From JABDIP01 sp965237625 (GTDB lineage: Bacteria; Pseudomonadota; Alphaproteobacteria; DSM-16000; Inquilinaceae): DNA of 64,000 bases. Each line of letters starts with the position of its first letter. Within the stretch, counting starts at the first letter, position 1. This document shows positions 36,418 through 45,569 of this stretch, piece by piece. The stretch lies in assembly GCA_965237625.1 (NCBI GenBank), contig CBDEGD010000014.1, positions 62,001 to 126,000 of the forward strand, written 5' to 3'. The notes beneath the pieces were generated by a model, which was not told where the DNA came from, did not search any database, and was given only the letters and a program-made list of their open reading frames with translations. The position numbers and the translations under genes were made by a program.

Positions 36418-37860
36418 TCACCCGGCATCGAACCCATAGGCCGCCGCGCCGCGGACATTCTCGTCCACCACCAGCCGATGCTGCATCGGCGGGAAAGCGC
36501 GCTGGCTGCAGTCGACGCGTTCGCACAGCCGGCAATGCAGGCCGATCGGCACCGCGGTGTCGCCGCGATCCAGTTCGATGCCGTCTGCATAGACCAGTTG
36601 GGCGGCGTAGGCGATCTCGCAGCCGAGCGCCACCGAGAAGGTCTGTCCCGGATCGCGGAAACCGCCGCCTTCCTTGGCGACCGTCCGGGCGATGCTGAAA
36701 TAGCGTTCGCCATCAGGCATCTCCGATACCTGGCGCAGGATCTGGCGCGGCGCGGCGAAGGCGTCATGCACGTTCCAGCGTGGGCAGGCGCCGCCGAACC
36801 GGGCGAAATGCAGCCGGCTGGCGCTGTAGCGCTTGGAGATGTTGCCGGCATGGTCGACCCGGATCATGAAGAACGGCACTCCCTTGGAGCCCGGCTGCTG
36901 CAGAGTCGTCAGCCGGTGGCAGACTTGCTCGAAACTGGCCTCGAACCGGTTCATCAGGATCTCGATGTCGTAGCGCAGGGCCGTCGCCGCCCGGTAGAAC
37001 GGCTCATAGGGCATCAGGATCGCCCCGGCGAGATAATTGGCCAGTCCGACCCGGCCGAGCAGCGCCGCCGCCTCGCTGGTGAAACCGGCCTCGGCGACCA
37101 GCCGGTCGAGCAGGGCGCGGTACTGGATCTGGCCGATCTGCACCGCGAGCTGAAATACCCTGGTCGAAGGCGTCAGCATTTCCGACAGCAGCACCCGGCG
37201 GCCATGCCGGTCGTAGCGCCGACGGATCGCGCCCATGACGTCGACCGGCATGATTTTGACCCGCACAGTCAGCTCATTGTCGAGGTAGTCGGTCAGCCCA
37301 TGCAGCAAGGCGCCCTGCTCAAGACCGCCCTGGCGCCAGATTTCCGCCGCCGCCTCTTCCAGCATTGGGAAATAGTTACCCTGGGTATGAAAAAAGTCGC
37401 GCACCTCGTCCAGGGCCGTGCCGGGCGCGCCAGGCGCGGGCGATCCGTCTCCACCATCGGCCGCCGGCTCGCCATGCAACAGCTGGCTGTCGCGGGTCTC
37501 CCGATAAGCCTTGTACAACGCGATCACCGCCTGGGCGGCGGAAGGGATGGCGTTGGCGAGGTCGGCGATGTCCTGGCGTTTCACGTCGGAATCGGCGAAG
37601 AGCGGATCTCCGAACACCTCGGCCAGCCCACCGACCAGCCGTGCGCCTTCATCCTCGGCGAAGCTTTGCAGATCGACGTCGAAGGCCTGGCCGATGCGCA
37701 GCAGCAGATCGACCGTGACCTGCCGCTGGTTGTTCTCCAGCAGGTTCAGATAGCTGGGAGAGATGCCCAGCCGCTCCGCCGTCTCCGCCTGGGTCAGCTC
37801 GCGCTGCCGCCGCAACCGGCGGATCTTGTGGCCCAGCATGGCCTTTTTGCCCTTGGGCAT
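36418..37860 (-). CDS. ScfR/RamB-like XRE regulator with IrrE-like domain
   Basis: About 480 residues from ATG 37860 (MPKGKKAMLGHKIRRL), which has CGGAG five bases upstream; ATG 37875 lacks one. The N-terminal HTH (RELTQAETAERLGISPSYLNLLENNQRQVTVDLLL) is followed by an IrrE/ImmA-like region, and the C terminus carries the Cys-rich GLHCRLCERVDCSQRAFPP motif of this family. Such proteins (ScfR, RamB) sense short-chain acyl-CoAs or carbon status and control acetate/propionate genes, including isocitrate lyase. Here the divergent neighbour is aceA, with a palindrome in the shared promoter region, so direct control is likely. Confidence 0.9.
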   Translation of the reverse strand: MPKGKKAMLGHKIRRLRRQRELTQAETAERLGISPSYLNLLENNQRQVTVDLLLRIGQAFDVDLQSFAEDEGARLVGGLAEVFGDPLFADSDVKRQDIADLANAIPSAAQAVIALYKAYRETRDSQLLHGEPAADGGDGSPAPGAPGTALDEVRDFFHTQGNYFPMLEEAAAEIWRQGGLEQGALLHGLTDYLDNELTVRVKIMPVDVMGAIRRRYDRHGRRVLLSEMLTPSTRVFQLAVQIGQIQYRALLDRLVAEAGFTSEAAALLGRVGLANYLAGAILMPYEPFYRAATALRYDIEILMNRFEASFEQVCHRLTTLQQPGSKGVPFFMIRVDHAGNISKRYSASRLHFARFGGACPRWNVHDAFAAPRQILRQVSEMPDGERYFSIARTVAKEGGGFRDPGQTFSVALGCEIAYAAQLVYADGIELDRGDTAVPIGLHCRLCERVDCSQRAFPPMQHRLVVDENVRGAAAYGFDAG

Positions 37861-37887
37861 CCCGTCTCCGACCATCCATCACAATTA

Positions 37888-37946
37888 TTACAAAAAATAG
37901 GATATCATAGTCTGTAACATTACAGAGTAGCCATTTTACTTACAAA
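37888..37946. promoter_or_regulatory. Operator region between the ScfR-like gene and aceA
   Basis: The AT-rich divergent promoter region holds a perfect palindrome TCTGTAACATTACAGA (7-bp arms, 2-base centre) at 37911-37926, flanked by half sites TTACAAA at 37888-37894 and 37940-37946. The half sites lie 23 and 14 bp from the palindrome. The position between a RamB/ScfR-type regulator and its presumed target makes this the best candidate operator. Confidence 0.6.
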
Positions 37947-38044
37947 TTTGATTGACCAGCCGCGCGATCCTCCCCCAAGCTCGCCTCCTGTTGCACCGCA
38001 ATATGACCGCCGACACAGCGTCGGCACGATTGGGAGATGGACAG

Positions 38045-39343
<1,299 letters not shown>

Positions 39344-39368
39344 CCGCTGCATATATCGGGGAAGAGAA

Positions 39369-39590
39369 ATGGTCACCAACTTCTGGATCGTGGGGGGCGA
39401 ATATGACGACATCGCCTTCACCCGGCTTTGCACCGGCACCCAGACACTGCAGGGCCCGTATCCGAGCTATGACGACGCTCTGGCGCAATGGAAGCGCATC
39501 ACCCACGACACCAAGGGCAACGCGCAAATCCGTTTCGCCATCGCCCAGGAGACCCTAACAAGAAGGCCGCATCAGCCGGCCCAGGTTTAG
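39369..39590 (+). CDS. DUF4170 domain protein
   Basis: A 73-residue protein, MVTNFWIVGGEYDDIAFTRL, with GGAAGAG just before the ATG at 39369. It matches the small alphaproteobacterial DUF4170 family (a GP-Y-DDALA-W pattern is visible: GPYPSYDDALAQWKRI). Function unknown. It follows aceA by 25 bp and is probably co-transcribed with it, which could give a carbon-metabolism context. Confidence 0.85.
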   Translation: MVTNFWIVGGEYDDIAFTRLCTGTQTLQGPYPSYDDALAQWKRITHDTKGNAQIRFAIAQETLTRRPHQPAQV

Positions 39591-39682
39591 GGAGGACTCC
39601 GGCGGCGGCTGGCCCCAAGCGGCCACCGCCGGCGCCCTTTGAATGGTATGCCCTCCTTCGGCATCGCACGAATTTTGCATAG

Positions 39683-39817
39683 CCCCCTCACCTTCCCACG
39701 GCCTTGCCGCGGGGCCCTTCCTCTCCCGCGAGGGGAGAGGAATAGTCATGGCGCCTCGCTAAACCCCTCTCCCCTTGTGGGAGAGGGAGGGACCCGCGAA
39801 GCGGGAGGGTGAGGGGG
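39683..39817. repeat. GC-rich palindromic repeat, copy 1 (135 bp)
   Basis: Starts CCCCCTCACCTTCCC and ends GGGAGGGTGAGGGGG, with internal arms CTCTCCCGCGAGGGGAGAGG and CCTCTCCCCTTGTGGGAGAGG. The ends are inverted repeats of one another. A second copy with the same architecture is at 45359-45494. No coding frame. It lies between DUF4170 and the DUF455 gene and probably acts as, or replaced, a terminator. Confidence 0.85.
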
Positions 39818-39900
39818 CCAAACGAAAACTCGTGAGACGCAAATCGTTTTAAGCTTGAATTATTCGACGCCGGCGCTTTCGAGTGCTATCGAGCGCGGCC

Positions 39901-40737
39901 ATGACCTCGCGCTCACCGAATAGCCTTGGCGAAGCCGCCATCGACGTGCTGATGACAGCCGATGCGGTGGATAAGGCGCGGCGATCCCACGCCCATGCGG
40001 CTGCGTGGCGGGATGGTTTCCTGAATTCGATTGGAAGCTCAACCCCGCAGGATCGCCCCGCCCGCCCCGAACGCCCGGAACTGCGGCCGCCGCGCGAGAT
40101 GCCCAAGCGGCGCAAGGCCGGCAGCGAGGCCGGCCGCATCGCCTTGCTGCACGCGCTGGCTCATATCGAGCTCAACGCGGTCGATCTGTCCTGGGACATC
40201 ATCGCCCGGTTTGCCCATGAGGCCGAGGACGCCGTCGGCAACATTTTCGCTCTACCCCGCGCCTTTTTCTCCGAGTGGGTCACAGTCGCCGATGAGGAGG
40301 CGAAACACTTCCTGCTGCTCTCAGACCGGCTCGGGGAGCTGGGATCCTCCTATGGCGCCCTGCCGGCCCATGACGGGCTGTGGGAGGCGGCGACCGAGAC
40401 CGCCGGCGATCTGGCGGCGCGGTTGGCGATCGTGCCCCTGGTGTTGGAAGCGCGCGGGCTCGACGTCACTCCGGCGATGATCGCCAGCCTGAACGCCGCC
40501 GGCGATCCCGACTCCGCCGCCATCCTTCAGATCATCCACGATGACGAGATCGGCCATGTGGCGGTCGGCCGCCGCTGGTTCGAGCATGTCTGCGCAATGC
40601 GCGGCGAAGAACCGATCCCGACCTGGCAGGCGCTGGTGCGCAGGCATTTCAAGGGCAGCCTGAAGCGCCCGTTCAACACCGCCTCCCGCGACAAGGCCGG
40701 ATTTGCAGCGGCGTTCTACGAGCCACTGGCGGATTGA
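39901..40737 (+). CDS. DUF455 ferritin-like protein
   Basis: A 278-residue protein from ATG 39901 (MTSRSPNSLGEA). The ferritin-like DUF455 fold shows ligand-type residues in LLHALAHIELNAVDLSWDII, TVADEEAKHFLLLSDRL and IIHDDEIGHVAVGRRWFEH, a set of Glu/His pairs consistent with a di-iron site. Function is unknown; some relatives sit with metabolic or tRNA genes. Its last 22 bases overlap the convergent receiver gene. Confidence 0.88.
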   Translation: MTSRSPNSLGEAAIDVLMTADAVDKARRSHAHAAAWRDGFLNSIGSSTPQDRPARPERPELRPPREMPKRRKAGSEAGRIALLHALAHIELNAVDLSWDIIARFAHEAEDAVGNIFALPRAFFSEWVTVADEEAKHFLLLSDRLGELGSSYGALPAHDGLWEAATETAGDLAARLAIVPLVLEARGLDVTPAMIASLNAAGDPDSAAILQIIHDDEIGHVAVGRRWFEHVCAMRGEEPIPTWQALVRRHFKGSLKRPFNTASRDKAGFAAAFYEPLAD

Positions 40738-41186
40738 AAGCGGCAAGGCACTGGTTCTTCCAACCGAGTTTGGGTCGGCACGGTCCGGCCGGGCTGGCCT
40801 GCCGGCAACCGAGCTTCCGCGTCAGGCAACCCCAACGCCGCTACGAGGCGCAGAAGGTCCTTCCGAACGAACGGCTTCGACAGAAAGCCGTCGGCGATTT
40901 CCAGTGCTTCCGTGGCCGCCCTGGCCAAATCCGCGGTGACAAAGATGATCCGCCGCCGGCCGTTGCACAACTCTCGGGCGGCGGTGATCCCGTCAAGAGC
41001 GCCGTTCAGGGTGATATCGATGAGCACCATATCGATCTCCGTCTTCGCGGCCAGAAGCAGCGCACCGACGCAGTCGGCGGCCGGTCCGACAACGGTGTAT
41101 CCCTCGCAAGAGAGGCAACGGCAGACATCGGCGGCAATGATAGCGTCGTCTTCGATCACCAGAATTGTGGGCGCATTATCTGACAT
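40716..41186 (-). CDS. Stand-alone receiver-domain response regulator
   Basis: A 156-residue CheY-like protein. Receiver motifs are IEDDAIIAADV, phosphoacceptor Asp57 in MVLIDITLNGALDG, the switch Thr in IIFVTADL and Lys in GFLSKPF. The DITLNG pattern is typical of receivers paired with HWE/HisKA_2 kinases. The last 30 residues (from PAGQPGRTV) are Arg/Pro-rich and unstructured, partly overlapping the DUF455 gene. It lies 18 bp downstream of the HWE kinase gene on the same strand, so it is probably cognate. Confidence 0.9.
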   Translation of the reverse strand: MSDNAPTILVIEDDAIIAADVCRCLSCEGYTVVGPAADCVGALLLAAKTEIDMVLIDITLNGALDGITAARELCNGRRRIIFVTADLARAATEALEIADGFLSKPFVRKDLLRLVAALGLPDAEARLPAGQPGRTVPTQTRLEEPVPCRFQSASGS

Positions 41187-41204
41187 CTCTGGTCTCCACA
41201 GCAG

Positions 41205-42797
41205 CTACAGCGGGAATTCGACGCGGAAGATGGTGGCGTCCCGACGCTCGACCGACACCGTGCCGCCGATCTGCTTGACCAGGGCACGCATGATGGTGAA
41301 CCCCATGGACCCGCAGCTTTCAATGTTCAGATCGGCCGGTAGTCCGACACCGTCATCGCTGACGACGACGGTACCGGTGGCCTCACCCTCTGGGCCGGCG
41401 TCCTCTCGGAACGAGACGGAGACAACCCCGGCCCGCCCGCCGGGAAATGCATGCTTGTAGGCGTTTGAAATCAGCTCATTCAGTATCAGAACCACCGGTA
41501 CCATCTTTTCCACCGGCACGATCGAGCCGCCGACAACGGTCCGGACCTCAATTGCGCCCGGCGTCAGGGCATAGGCGTCCGACAGCAATTCGCACAGCTC
41601 GGGAATGAATTCGCCCAGAGGCGCACCGTCCGGGTTCGCCGATCCGTAGAGCAGCTTGTGCGCCATCGCCATCGCTTCGACCCGTCGAGTCGCCTCGCGC
41701 ACCGTTTGCCGAGCCGCCGGATCGGCAATGCCGCTGGTCCGTAGATTGAGAAGGCTGATGACGATCTGCAGGCTGTTCCTGACCCGATGCTGCAGTTCCC
41801 CCAGCAGGACGTCGCGCTGGCGAATGGTCTCGGACAGCACCAAATTGGCCTCGGCGATTTCGGAACTCTTGCGCACCAGCGCCTCGGAGGCTCGGTCCCG
41901 CTCCGCGACGGCCGAGCCGATCAACAGGGCGGGAATGACCGTCATCCCGAGGAAAAGCTGCACATATTCGGTACCGTCGACAATCGAAAGCCCGGCGACC
42001 GACGCTATCGGCCCCATTCCCCATATGGTCGCCATGATGCCAACGCTGGTGACGGTGATCCCGGTGAGCGCCGTGGTGAATTCATCGAACATGATTGCCG
42101 CCATCAACGGCATTAGTGGCACAAGCATCAGCACCACCGGGTCACTTTGAACGAACAGCAACACGGTGAGGAGCAGGCTGGCGGCGACCATGGTCAGGCC
42201 ACCGAGCAGTCGATGGCCGGCATCGAAAACCGTGGCCGCGCGGGGCCAGTTTACCGTCAGATTCGCGATCAGGATCAACCCGAACGTATCGGCCGCCCAC
42301 CAGCGAAACAGTTCTTCCCAATAATCGGCGCCAACTATCTGCTGTAACAGCACCGCGGCGCCGAGGCCCGAAATAAGGGCAGCGCAGGGCGCGATCGCCA
42401 AGGCAAAGACCAGCAGCCGCATCGTGCGCTCCACCTCGGCTTTCCAGGCCAACAGAAGTCGGGTCGCCAGCGCGGCCGCGAAAAACTCGATCAGATTGAC
42501 CGCCGCCAACCCGAACGACAGCAGCAGCGGCGAGCCGAACAGCAGGTTTGCCAGCAGATTGCCAGCCAACCCGGCGCCAATCAGGCCGGGCCAATGCCGC
42601 CGTGTCGAGGTCAATAGCAGGCCGACCAGAAATCCGTTCGGTGGCCATATGACTGCGATCCCGTTGGCCTCTCGGCTCAGGATCATGCCGATCAATGCCA
42701 GGGCGGCATAACCGCCGGCCACCGTGGCCAAGTGGAGCGGCATCGACCCGAATAGGGGACGTAATCGTTCGCCGCGCAACGTCGCTGTCTCAGTCAA
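41205..42797 (-). CDS. MASE1-domain HWE/HisKA_2 sensor histidine kinase
   Basis: A 530-residue membrane kinase. The N-terminal MASE1 sensor domain has about eight hydrophobic segments (residues about 20-300, including IAVIWPPNGFLVGLLL). A short coiled coil (ALVRKSSEIAEANLVLSETIRQRD) leads to the HisKA_2 phosphoacceptor His in LLGELQHRVRNSLQIVISLLN. The ATPase part shows LILNELISNAYKHAFPGG, VSDDGVGLP and GSMGFTIMRALVKQIGG. The signal is unknown. Stand-alone receivers flank it on both sides, one convergent-side partner (40716) and one divergent (43021). Confidence 0.9.
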   Translation of the reverse strand: MTETATLRGERLRPLFGSMPLHLATVAGGYAALALIGMILSREANGIAVIWPPNGFLVGLLLTSTRRHWPGLIGAGLAGNLLANLLFGSPLLLSFGLAAVNLIEFFAAALATRLLLAWKAEVERTMRLLVFALAIAPCAALISGLGAAVLLQQIVGADYWEELFRWWAADTFGLILIANLTVNWPRAATVFDAGHRLLGGLTMVAASLLLTVLLFVQSDPVVLMLVPLMPLMAAIMFDEFTTALTGITVTSVGIMATIWGMGPIASVAGLSIVDGTEYVQLFLGMTVIPALLIGSAVAERDRASEALVRKSSEIAEANLVLSETIRQRDVLLGELQHRVRNSLQIVISLLNLRTSGIADPAARQTVREATRRVEAMAMAHKLLYGSANPDGAPLGEFIPELCELLSDAYALTPGAIEVRTVVGGSIVPVEKMVPVVLILNELISNAYKHAFPGGRAGVVSVSFREDAGPEGEATGTVVVSDDGVGLPADLNIESCGSMGFTIMRALVKQIGGTVSVERRDATIFRVEFPL

Positions 42798-43020
42798 TCC
42801 CGGCGGCCTTTGTCGAAACCATAGAGTCCGGCATCATGCCGTCGACTTGTACCAGATCAAGTCCAACAACATCTGTATCTAAGTATACGATCAATAGATT
42901 GTCACAATGATGTATTGCCAAATAACCTGTCAACGAATTATCATAGAAAAAATTACTTAAAATCTAGAATTGCGAGTTCGACTACTACTTGAATCACCCA
43001 AGAGTAGAAACGAGACCCGA
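42798..43020. other. AT-rich divergent promoter region
   Basis: 223 bp between the HWE kinase and the divergent receiver gene, clearly more AT-rich than its surroundings (for example around 42870-42970). It holds no gene. A sigma-EcfG-type GGAAC/CGTT pair was looked for and not found. It probably carries both promoters. Confidence 0.5.
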
Positions 43021-43524
43021 ATGGTTATCTGCAGAGATATGAACCATGACATGGTCGATATTGCGAAAGAAACCTGGCTCAGTAGTCCTGGAAGAAAGGG
43101 TAGGGACACAAACCGAGCCAGCGCCACGGATTCGATAACGCGGCGACCAGCCGGCGCGCCATGGCGCGTCTTGATCGTCGAGGACCAAGCCCTAGTGGCG
43201 CTTGATCTCAGCGCCGCGTTCATGCGGTCGGGATTCGAAGCCGTCAGTATTGCCGCCACCTGCGAGGACGCGGTACGCAAAGCAGCCGCAACTCGGGCCG
43301 ACGTCGTCGTTGCGGATATTCATCTCGGGGACGGAGACGACGGTATCACCGCCACCCAGCGCATCCGTGCGCAGCATCGGATCCCGGTTTTGTATGTGAC
43401 CGCCTATCGCGAACCGGAAATTCTCGATCGGCTCGAAACGGGCCCCGACATCGATGTATTCTTCAAACCGTTCAACGTAACCTCCTTGATCGCTGTAGTA
43501 CGGCGACTTCTGCAGCAACAATAG
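43021..43524 (+). CDS. Stand-alone receiver-domain response regulator
   Basis: A 167-residue protein from ATG 43021 (MVICRDMNHDMVD), preceded by GAG; ATG 43039 is an alternative. A 47-residue basic N-terminal extension precedes a receiver: LIVEDQALVALD, Asp99 in VVVADIHLGDGDDG, Thr in VLYVTAY and Lys in VFFKPF. No output domain. It is divergent from the HWE kinase gene. Its last 120 bp overlap the 3' end of the convergent ankyrin gene. Confidence 0.85.
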   Translation: MVICRDMNHDMVDIAKETWLSSPGRKGRDTNRASATDSITRRPAGAPWRVLIVEDQALVALDLSAAFMRSGFEAVSIAATCEDAVRKAAATRADVVVADIHLGDGDDGITATQRIRAQHRIPVLYVTAYREPEILDRLETGPDIDVFFKPFNVTSLIAVVRRLLQQQ

Positions 43525-44987
43525 GTGAATTCGGCGCACCGACACCCGCGTCGCATGGCTCGGCCGCCAAAGAAATGCGCCCGCAGCACCCCGTCAATTC
43601 CGTCATGGCCTGTCGGGAAGACATCCTGCGGGCAGTCCACACCCGCATCGAGCAGCATCTGCACGCACTCGGCATGCCGGCTTGTCGAAGTTCCCTGCCA
43701 GGCTACAAAGGCGCCGTGCAGCGCCCAGCCCATGGCATCTCCGCCGAAATCCCGATCCTTCGCATCCAATGGCGGGGCGTAGTCGAGCACCAGCCGCATC
43801 ATCTCAAGATTGCCGTGGAAGGCGGCCCAGTGCAGTGGCATCGCCTCGTGCTGGGATATCGCCGTCACCGGGAAACCGCGCTCCAGCATCGCCCGCATGG
43901 TCGCTGTGTCGTTATGCCGGCCGGCATCGGACACCGCCCGCAGGGCCTTGGCGTCTGCGTCACGGACGAGGCCGGAATGCTCCGCCAGCAACGCGTCGGC
44001 GGTGGCAAGGTCTCCCGACCGCAGGGCATCCACCAAACGCTCCGCAGCAGCCGACCGCCGCAGCAATTCGAGTATCTGCTGGTGTTCGAAATTCCGGGCG
44101 ATCTCGAAGGCGGACTGATAGAATCCCAGCACCCATTGATAGATGTGACCGCCATTCTTGGCCGTGTCGATCATCGGGAACCAGTGCTGATTGACCGCCA
44201 TTCGGATCGAGTCGGGATCGTCGGCCAGATGCCGGCGCACCAGATCGACGTCGCCGAGCGCCACCGCCATCAGCTGATCGGACTTCGCGCCGCGGGAGAT
44301 CAGCAACCGGCAGATGTCGGACCTGGCCTTCACCATGTACTGGGCCGGGGTGGATTCATGGTCGTCGTCCAGCGCGTCGATCTCCGCACCTTGGTCGAGC
44401 AGGTATTCGGCGATCTCAAGGGTCGCCGCATAATGCAGCGGCCGTTTGCCGTCGCCGCCCTTGGCATTGACCAGCGCCGGATCGGACTCGATCAGCGCCT
44501 TCAACACGTTGAGCCGACCAAGATGGACGGCGGCGCAGATATCGATCTCGGCGCCCCGGGCTGTGAGCGCGTCGGCCTCCTCCGGCCGGGCTTCTTCCAG
44601 GATGCCGAACCCGCCATGCTCCCAGTCGCTCTTGGCGTTGATGTCCGCGCCATGGGCCAGCAGCAGGTCGAGCATCGGCAGATTCTCGCGTGCCGCATGC
44701 ACCGCCATGCGCTCGAAATCGAACAGCGGCGCGTTGATATTCTTCGCAACCTTCGGATCGGACTCGACCAGACGCCGCACCTGCTTCACGTCGCCGGCCT
44801 TCACCGCGTCGACGAACAGGTCGAGCGGCGTCTTGGTCAGCGACTCGATCTTGTGCTTCAGCTTGGGCCAGCTTGCGAAGCCATAGCCCCGCGCAATGAC
44901 GAGTTGGGCAGCGCTGAGGGAAAATTCGCCCACCGCAGGCGGTTTGGGGATGGATTTACCGGCTTCGACGGCGATATCGTCGATCAA
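43404..44987 (-). CDS. Ankyrin-repeat protein
   Basis: A protein of about 527 residues. An N-terminal FSLSAAQLVIARGYGFASWPKLKHKIE segment typical of this ankyrin family is followed by many ankyrin repeats (for example MLDLLLAHGADINAKSD, RPLHYAATLEIAEYLLDQGAEID, MPLHWAAFHGNLEMMRLVLDY). The start is uncertain: TTG 44987 is the first possible codon and has no good ribosome-binding site. The C terminus is odd: after VLRAHFFGG the frame runs 120 bp antisense into the receiver gene and encodes a Cys/Arg/Ser-rich tail, suggesting a lost stop codon. The repeats would mediate protein binding. Confidence 0.82.
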   Translation of the reverse strand: MIDDIAVEAGKSIPKPPAVGEFSLSAAQLVIARGYGFASWPKLKHKIESLTKTPLDLFVDAVKAGDVKQVRRLVESDPKVAKNINAPLFDFERMAVHAARENLPMLDLLLAHGADINAKSDWEHGGFGILEEARPEEADALTARGAEIDICAAVHLGRLNVLKALIESDPALVNAKGGDGKRPLHYAATLEIAEYLLDQGAEIDALDDDHESTPAQYMVKARSDICRLLISRGAKSDQLMAVALGDVDLVRRHLADDPDSIRMAVNQHWFPMIDTAKNGGHIYQWVLGFYQSAFEIARNFEHQQILELLRRSAAAERLVDALRSGDLATADALLAEHSGLVRDADAKALRAVSDAGRHNDTATMRAMLERGFPVTAISQHEAMPLHWAAFHGNLEMMRLVLDYAPPLDAKDRDFGGDAMGWALHGAFVAWQGTSTSRHAECVQMLLDAGVDCPQDVFPTGHDGIDGVLRAHFFGGRAMRRGCRCAEFTYCCCRSRRTTAIKEVTLNGLKNTSMSGPVSSRSRISGSR

Positions 44988-45322
44988 TGAAACGAGAAGT
45001 CACCACTGCCGCGGAGTATCTTGCCGAAATCCCGGAGCATCAGCGGCCGCTTTTGGAATCGCTGCGGACAGTGATCCACAAGGCCTGCCCCGATGTGACG
45101 GAAGGGATCCGTTACGGGATGCTGGATTATCCCGGCCTCGCAAATCTGGCGGCCCAGAAAAACTACGTCGCGCTCTATGTGGCGTCCACGGTGCTGGCGA
45201 CCTTCAAAGCTCGCTTCCCTGGCGTGAGTTGTGGAAAGAGCTGCTTGAGATTCGCGCGACCGGAGCAGTTCGACGAAGCCGCCGTTCACGATTTGCTACT
45301 TGCGGTTCGCCGCGCGCGGTAA
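44987..45322 (+). CDS. DUF1801 domain protein
   Basis: A 111-residue protein (MKREVTTAAEYLAEIPEHQR) of the DUF1801/YdhG-like fold: LLESLRTVIHKACPDVTEGIRYGMLDYPG, LANLAAQKNYVALYVAS, KSCLRFARPEQFDEAAVHDLL. Function unknown. Its ATG abuts the proposed start of the divergent ankyrin gene, so the two promoters would have to lie inside each other's coding regions, or the ankyrin start is further in. Confidence 0.85.
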   Translation: MKREVTTAAEYLAEIPEHQRPLLESLRTVIHKACPDVTEGIRYGMLDYPGLANLAAQKNYVALYVASTVLATFKARFPGVSCGKSCLRFARPEQFDEAAVHDLLLAVRRAR

Positions 45323-45358
45323 TCATGAACAGCCCGCTTTGTCCGTGAGATCGGTGCT

Positions 45359-45494
45359 CCCCCTCACCCTCCCACGGCTTCGCCGCGGGTCCCTCCCTCT
45401 CCCCAAGGAGAGGGAAACCAACGGTCGCCTCGAAGTCCCCTCTCCTTGGGGAGAGGGAGGGACCCGACGCGAAGCGTCGGGAGGGTGAGGGGGG
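45359..45494. repeat. GC-rich palindromic repeat, copy 2 (136 bp)
   Basis: Same architecture as the copy at 39683: ends CCCCCTCACCCTCCC and GGGAGGGTGAGGGGGG, with inner arms CTCTCCCCAAGGAGAGGG and CCCTCTCCTTGGGGAGAGGG. The inner arms are cleaner palindromes here. It lies between the DUF1801 and prfB 3' ends, where it may act as a bidirectional 3' structure. Confidence 0.85.
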
Positions 45495-45569
45495 AGCGCT
45501 GACGTCACGGGAGCACAGATTGGCCTCAGGACCAGGCCCTCCGGAGGATCTATTTGCGGCGCAAGAGAG

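Noticed and set aside
42798..43020. Sigma-EcfG promoter for the HWE kinase or receiver genes
   Set aside because: No GGAAC with a CGTT at suitable spacing was found in the divergent region.
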